From Patiria miniata (lineage: Eukaryota; Echinodermata; Asteroidea; Valvatida; Asterinidae), in contig NW_024037062.1 in NCBI RefSeq assembly GCF_015706575.1, positions 2,972,811 to 3,036,810 on the forward strand: 64,000 nt of DNA, in the 5' to 3' direction. The notes under the pieces are model-generated. The model made no database searches. It saw only the letters and a list, made by a program, of their open reading frames with translations, and was not told where the DNA came from. This document shows, one piece after another, positions 59,524-64,000 of this stretch; positions within the stretch are counted from its first letter, which is position 1, and each line of letters opens with the position of its first letter. A program made the position numbers and the translations under genes.

Positions 59524-61544
59524 TTACCTGCACGTAGGTACCTAGCTCAGTCACTGAAGCTGCAACTACAGGTATTGCTCTATGAATCAATGCAGCAACT
59601 TGCACGCACTATCGCACTCAATTTGTAAAACTTAAGTGAAACTACTGTAGTACTACATGTAGCTTAGCTTGCACGGCCGTTGTCCGCCATCTTGACTTCG
59701 CACAAAGCTTGGACTACACCATTTCAAGTAGGGGTGCAGGTGTAAGAAATGAAAGACAGGAATTATTCCATTATCCTGGTTCTCAGTACCCCCCTCCCGT
59801 TCCTTTCCCCCCACCCAGGGACCCCACCCCGCCCCTCAAGGTGTTGGGATATGTGCAATGGCCATTCAACCAAAGAATGTGCATATTCCACCCACTGTGT
59901 CTTTGTTCCCCCGCCCCCCCCCCATCCCCTCCCCCTCCCCCACCCCACCTGCAGGCCTCCCCCCACCCCACCCGCGGGCCATCCCCACCCCAACCCACCG
60001 CCCAACTCCGTTGCATCGGGATACAGGGTAAAAGGGACAGAAAAAAAAGAGACACACACACATTTCATCAAACGGGATCCCTTTAATCAAACGGGATCCC
60101 TTTAATCTTCGTAACCGCCTTTCACTGAGCTATATATATCTCCTGCACGTTGCACGTGTTTATATCACGTGATTACTTCACTATCATTCGCAATTTTGGA
60201 CAGTGTTAGCGAGCAATTTTTATGCATATTGCTCGCGGCCATCGCCGTATCAGACCGGCCACCCACATGTGCCACACCATATCAAAGCTGAAAACCTGTT
60301 CTATATGGAACTAATTCCGGTTTTCCCGAACCAAATTCGAGAAGAGAGAAATTTAGGATTAAAAAGATGGACTCCCTCGAAAAATAAGAAGTTTTGGTTC
60401 CTAAAAAAAAAACCGCTAAAAAATGTTTCAACTGTCAAAACTCAAGCAATAGGTCATCGATTTTGATGCTTTCTTCGGCAAAAGAAAGCAGATATCATGA
60501 GCTTTTCTACTGTAAATTTCTGGCATGTGCACTCTCCGATGCATAATGATTTCATTCATAAAACTGAAGCGAGTCGGGCTGAAATTGATGGCATGAGCGC
60601 AAGCACGAACTCAACGTTGACGTCATAATGAGGGGCGTGTTGACCCCAATTTGCATAGGTGAATTTCCGCGATAAGTTTGTATGTGACACATTCTTCCTG
60701 TTATACGATCCAGACGCGGCATGTGCGTTCTGAATACTGAAATAACGTGTATTTGAAACCATCTGGTTCAGCAAACTCGGCTGCGTGGATGGCTAGCTAG
60801 CTGCGTACCAGTGATCCGTTCAACATGAAGTGTACGATCCAAACTACAAAAGGCAAGAACTTCCGGTACGCTTGACCCAATAAAAGGGGATTTCCCAAAT
60901 TACTGTTCTACGAAAATCCACCACTGCAAATGAATAGAGATTAGTTTATTAGTTTTTTGGGGTCATTGTTTTTGGCATTGATAAAAAAATTTGCAGAAAT
61001 TGTGGACATGCTGCGAATTAATATGTTGATGTATGAACTATAATGAAGCCCCAAAACAAAAGTGGACAACTTTTTCTTCTTAGTCTAAAAAGTGGATAAC
61101 TATTTGCTGCTAGCAAATTCAAGTTCACGTTTTGTTTTTAAACCACTCAATATATTTTTTGAAAATGTAAATTTTAAAAGTTGGATTTACCTTGATTCTA
61201 CTCTCTCATCGTCGCCCCAAATGCGAACGACTAAAAGTGTCAAATTCACAAACAAGATGCTGGATATTATCATTAGATTTTATGGTTTATAAATTGGAAG
61301 TTAATAGAATCTGTCAAGTTCGCCATGTCAACTTTCCTCCCAATTTTATGTTGAATTTCTGGATACACCATCTTATCGTTCCGCTTTCAGACTAAACTTT
61401 TTTTTTGTCAAAAAACGTACGAGGGAAGCTGGTGAGAAAAGTCAGTGTCATAAAGGGAGTCCACTTGTTTTAAATCATTATACATGTAGGCTGCTCCCCC
61501 AACCACCCCTCTACCCCCCCCCCCCCCCCCCCCCCCCCCGCACC
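59524..61544. other. No gene; C-rich tract and small repeats
   Basis: A strongly C-rich strand asymmetry spans 59785-60000; the proline- or glycine-rich open frames there are its by-product. ATCAAACGGGATCCCTTTA is tandemly duplicated at about 60067-60105. A long C tract ends near 61540. No gene found. Confidence 0.45.
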
Positions 61545-61881
61545 CAGTGGCGTCGCCAAGGGGGGCACGTGCCCCCCCCTGGAAAACCTAGTGCCCCCCC
61601 GAGTGCCCCCCCATCTGAGATTTGGGTTGGTAAAAAAATATATATATATTTTGTTATATTCAACTCCCATCATCTGAGTTGGTTAAATAGCAATTTCTGG
61701 AGATATCTTCAGATCAAATTTAGCATCAAATGTGGCACCATTTTGCATCTAGCCCATCCTCCGTCCCCTCCCCTTAGACCCCTCCCCCAGGACGGCGATC
61801 CGTATCCACCTAAGTGCCCCCCATCAAATGCTGGTGCCCCCCGGGTGCCCCCCCAGACTGAAAAGTCTGGTGACGCCACTG
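61545..61881. mobile_element. hAT-type MITE with perfect 8-bp target duplication
   Basis: Ends CAGTGGCGTCGCCAAGG and CTGGTGACGCCACTG; target duplication cccgcacc exact at 61537-61544 and 61882-61889. The interior has subterminal GGGGGGCAC/GTGCCCCCC motifs and no transposase. Confidence 0.92.
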
Positions 61882-61889
61882 CCCGCACC

Positions 61890-63880
61890 CCCCAAAAAAA
61901 TAAATAAATAAAATAATGATGATAATAATAAACACAAAACAAACAAAAGGTCCAAACATTGCAGCTGATAACGGCCATGCACAAATCACTGAAATTTGAA
62001 AGTCCAAAACTAGAATTGGATAAGAAATATTTTTCATATTTATTTGCCACAAATAAAATTGTGTACAGTACATTGCCGTGTCCTTTACCAAAAGTGTTAT
62101 AAAGTGTTGTTACATGTTCATAAAAATGTACATGTGCAGCATTACATCTTTGGGGGGGGGGGGAGGACATACATACATGTATTAGACGAGGCATTTCCGG
62201 AAAGATTCCCATATCTGGCCATCACTTTTCACCCTGTGCACAAACCGTATGAGACGTCTGAAAATGTGTGTTTTCTCAGTAAATACTTCAATATTTTCCC
62301 TGTTAAAATTGACATTTTAGGACATATCACTTTCTGGTGGCTGATAGGTCACTGAAGGGAAAAATTAGTGATGGCCAGATATGGAAATCTTTCCACATTT
62401 CCCTTTTTCAAAGCTTCTCTGTTCCCCAAGAAAAGTTTTTATTTTTGTATGGACTAAGGGGAGTTGACTTTAGTTTGTTTTTCTGAGTCGAGACATCTGT
62501 TACAGTATTGAAACTGGATAATGGGGGAAAGATGCAAGAATGTTGTTAAAAAATTACAATGATTAAAATAAACAAAGGAAACACTAAAATACAAGTACAA
62601 TATCACTCAATGGATAAGAAAAGAAACAAGAAGTTTGCATCATTGTAATAAGGACAAGTTTCAATCATCAACTGACAGGGGGAGGGGTGATGGCAGGGGC
62701 GGATCCAGGAATTATTGCGGTGGGGTCAGGCCAGTCAGATTTGTTTATATCGGATTGTTGCACACGGGCGGACATATAGGTAATGCAGCTCATTGTTACT
62801 GATGCACTTATTGTTATATTTATTTTTTAGGGTTTGCAGAGCAGGGGGGGGGAGTGTTTGAACTCCAGAACATCCCCCCCCCCCCTCCTGGGAGGAGAAA
62901 TGTCATGTTCGCTGATAGAGTTCTGCTGGGTTTTTTTTGGGGGGGGGGTTGCTGGTGCCAAGGGGCCCTTCAGGGGTTGGGACAGAGAATGGAATGTGGA
63001 CCTAAAATATGTATTTAAATGTAAACTACTGTATTTACAATGGGCACAAAATAATTGAGTTCCTCCTGTCTGTGCTGAGTGAATCTTCACTTGACAACAG
63101 CCAGTCTCCATCAATTGACGATGGTCATCTACCACCACGGTTGAATCCTATGGTTAAACACGAATCAAGAAAAGAGTCAATATTATCCAAATATTATCAC
63201 CATCACAAAACCCTGCACTTGCTAGCATAGGAAATGCATACCATTATGGTCTACCAGGTCTAGGGTAAGGCCACAAAACAGGATATGTTGTGTTTCCGGT
63301 AATACCTCCAAAACAAATGGAAGGGTCAATAGTTTTGGGTGTTTATAATAGTTATACATGTCCATGGATACTTATGTACACACTATATATGTATACATCA
63401 AACATGTACATTTACATACTGGAAGACAACTGGACAAACAGACATACACATTTGTAAAAAAAAGGGTAGTTTATTACACACTTAGAAGTATTCTTGACTT
63501 GCATTTGGGATATTTTTATATTTCTAAAAAAATACATTTTCAAGTGCTATCCCAATGTACAAATCGTTTTACACCCGGCCAGGTTACCGGAAACAAAGGC
63601 TTAATCAAGCATCTCATATTGGATTTACAAATATGAAAATAAGAAAAAGGAATCATATGAACCTAGAGAGTTGTTAGCTTAAAATACGGCAATGCATGCC
63701 AAGGAGTACTGAAGGTGGCAAATATTTGACAGGTACAATGTTCTGCAACTATTACACTTTGTTTCCTGTTTAACAGAGGACAAACAAAACACTACATTCA
63801 AGGAAGAAATCTGAAAACAATTTACAAATACAGTATATTTCAAAACAAGTTTCAACACAAATTATGTGATCAACACTTAC
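61890..63880. other. No gene confirmed; presumed intron of the RGG-box gene
   Basis: If the exon at 63881-63980 is real, this stretch is its first intron or contains later exons. None could be identified with confidence. At 62695 CAGGGGCGGATCCAGG resembles a hAT left end, but no right end was found. Confidence 0.4.
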
Positions 63881-63980
63881 CCCTTGAGAAACCACCCCTG
63901 CCGCGCCCTCCTCGAAAGCCTCTATCACCACCTCCGCCCCTCCCACGGAAACCACCACTCCCACCGCGTCCTCCTGACAT
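63881..63980 (-). CDS. First coding exon of an RGG-box protein (partial)
   Basis: On the minus strand, ATG at 63980 opens a frame coding 33 residues plus one base: MSGGRGGSGGFRGRGGGG, then DRGFRGGRGRGGFSRG, ending at the splice donor GTAAGT (63880-63875). Exon end phase is 1. Such N-termini occur in nucleolar and RNA-binding proteins, for example Gar1, fibrillarin or DEAD-box helicases; the GRGGFxxG run ending in an intron is most like Gar1, but the diagnostic core domain was not found in the window, so I give no symbol. Only 20 bases of upstream sequence are visible. Arginine-glycine repeats of this kind typically bind RNA and are methylated. Confidence 0.55.
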
Positions 63981-64000
63981 GACCAACCAAAATGAATACA

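Noticed and set aside
59709-60105. Proline-rich or glycine-rich proteins on either strand
   Set aside because: They are products of a C-rich strand-asymmetric tract; frames overlap in all registers.
61709-62212. 167-codon minus-strand frame
   Set aside because: It crosses a hAT MITE border and low-complexity sequence; no domain.
63009-63230. Possible second exon near 63050-63160
   Set aside because: A minus-strand acceptor (ACCATAG) is followed by a short GFNRGG-like run, but the frame stops at once; the plus-strand frame has no recognisable domain.
55312-63980. RGG exon as an alternative first exon of the MLKL-like gene
   Set aside because: Splicing to the acceptor at 55337 would hit a TAA within the first two codons in the resulting phase, and the MLKL-like exon has its own well-placed ATG.

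Overview
The window looks like nuclear DNA from an invertebrate metazoan, most likely marine. The evidence is a spliced kinase-like gene with consensus GT/AG introns, LINE and SINE remnants, abundant hAT, mariner, piggyBac and Mutator-type miniature elements, long satellite arrays and Ty3/gypsy elements. A non-vertebrate deuterostome (amphioxus, echinoderm or hemichordate) is my guess; the sequence alone does not prove the phylum. Most of the window is repeats. Only two host genes can be supported, both on the minus strand.

Left part (1-19 kb): intergenic DNA with a hAT miniature element, a CpG-rich promoter-like island (about 2.6-2.8 kb), and two consecutive satellite arrays. The first (5.2-12.2 kb) has a 200-bp monomer organised into a six-monomer higher-order repeat of about 1203 bp. 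A 723-bp terminal-inverted-repeat element split it. The second (12.2-15.3 kb) has a unit of about 385 bp that appears to be a dimer distantly related to the 200-bp monomer. Several long inverted repeats follow, including a 636-bp hairpin with two 312-bp arms.

Middle (19-38 kb): three LTR retrotransposons. A compact 3.2-kb element (19.0-22.2 kb) has gag/protease-like coding and a C2H2 zinc-finger pair, but no recognisable reverse transcriptase. A Ty3/gypsy element on the minus strand (22.4-37.8 kb) is split by a second Ty3/gypsy element (26.3-32.9 kb) that has a long pol reading frame and a chromodomain. The outer element carries an SGNH/GDSL hydrolase reading frame between integrase and 3' LTR. 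All three LTR pairs differ by about 1%, so the insertions are recent. From 38.7 to 39.7 kb lies a 146-bp tandem repeat rich in TGACCT half-sites.

Right part (42.7-55.3 kb): a complete host gene on the minus strand, assembled here from ten coding exons (507 codons, phases consistent throughout). It has an N-terminal four-helix-bundle domain, a brace-like linker and a C-terminal pseudokinase. The whole protein aligns with vertebrate MLKL, the executioner of necroptosis. Its introns contain a SINE, a Tigger-like element, foldback arrays and several MITEs. From 55.3 to 63.9 kb lie more inverted-repeat elements, including a 914-bp Mutator-like palindrome with a 9-bp target duplication. At the right edge is the first coding exon of an RGG-box protein. 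The MLKL-like gene and the SGNH-bearing retroelement are the two most interesting items.
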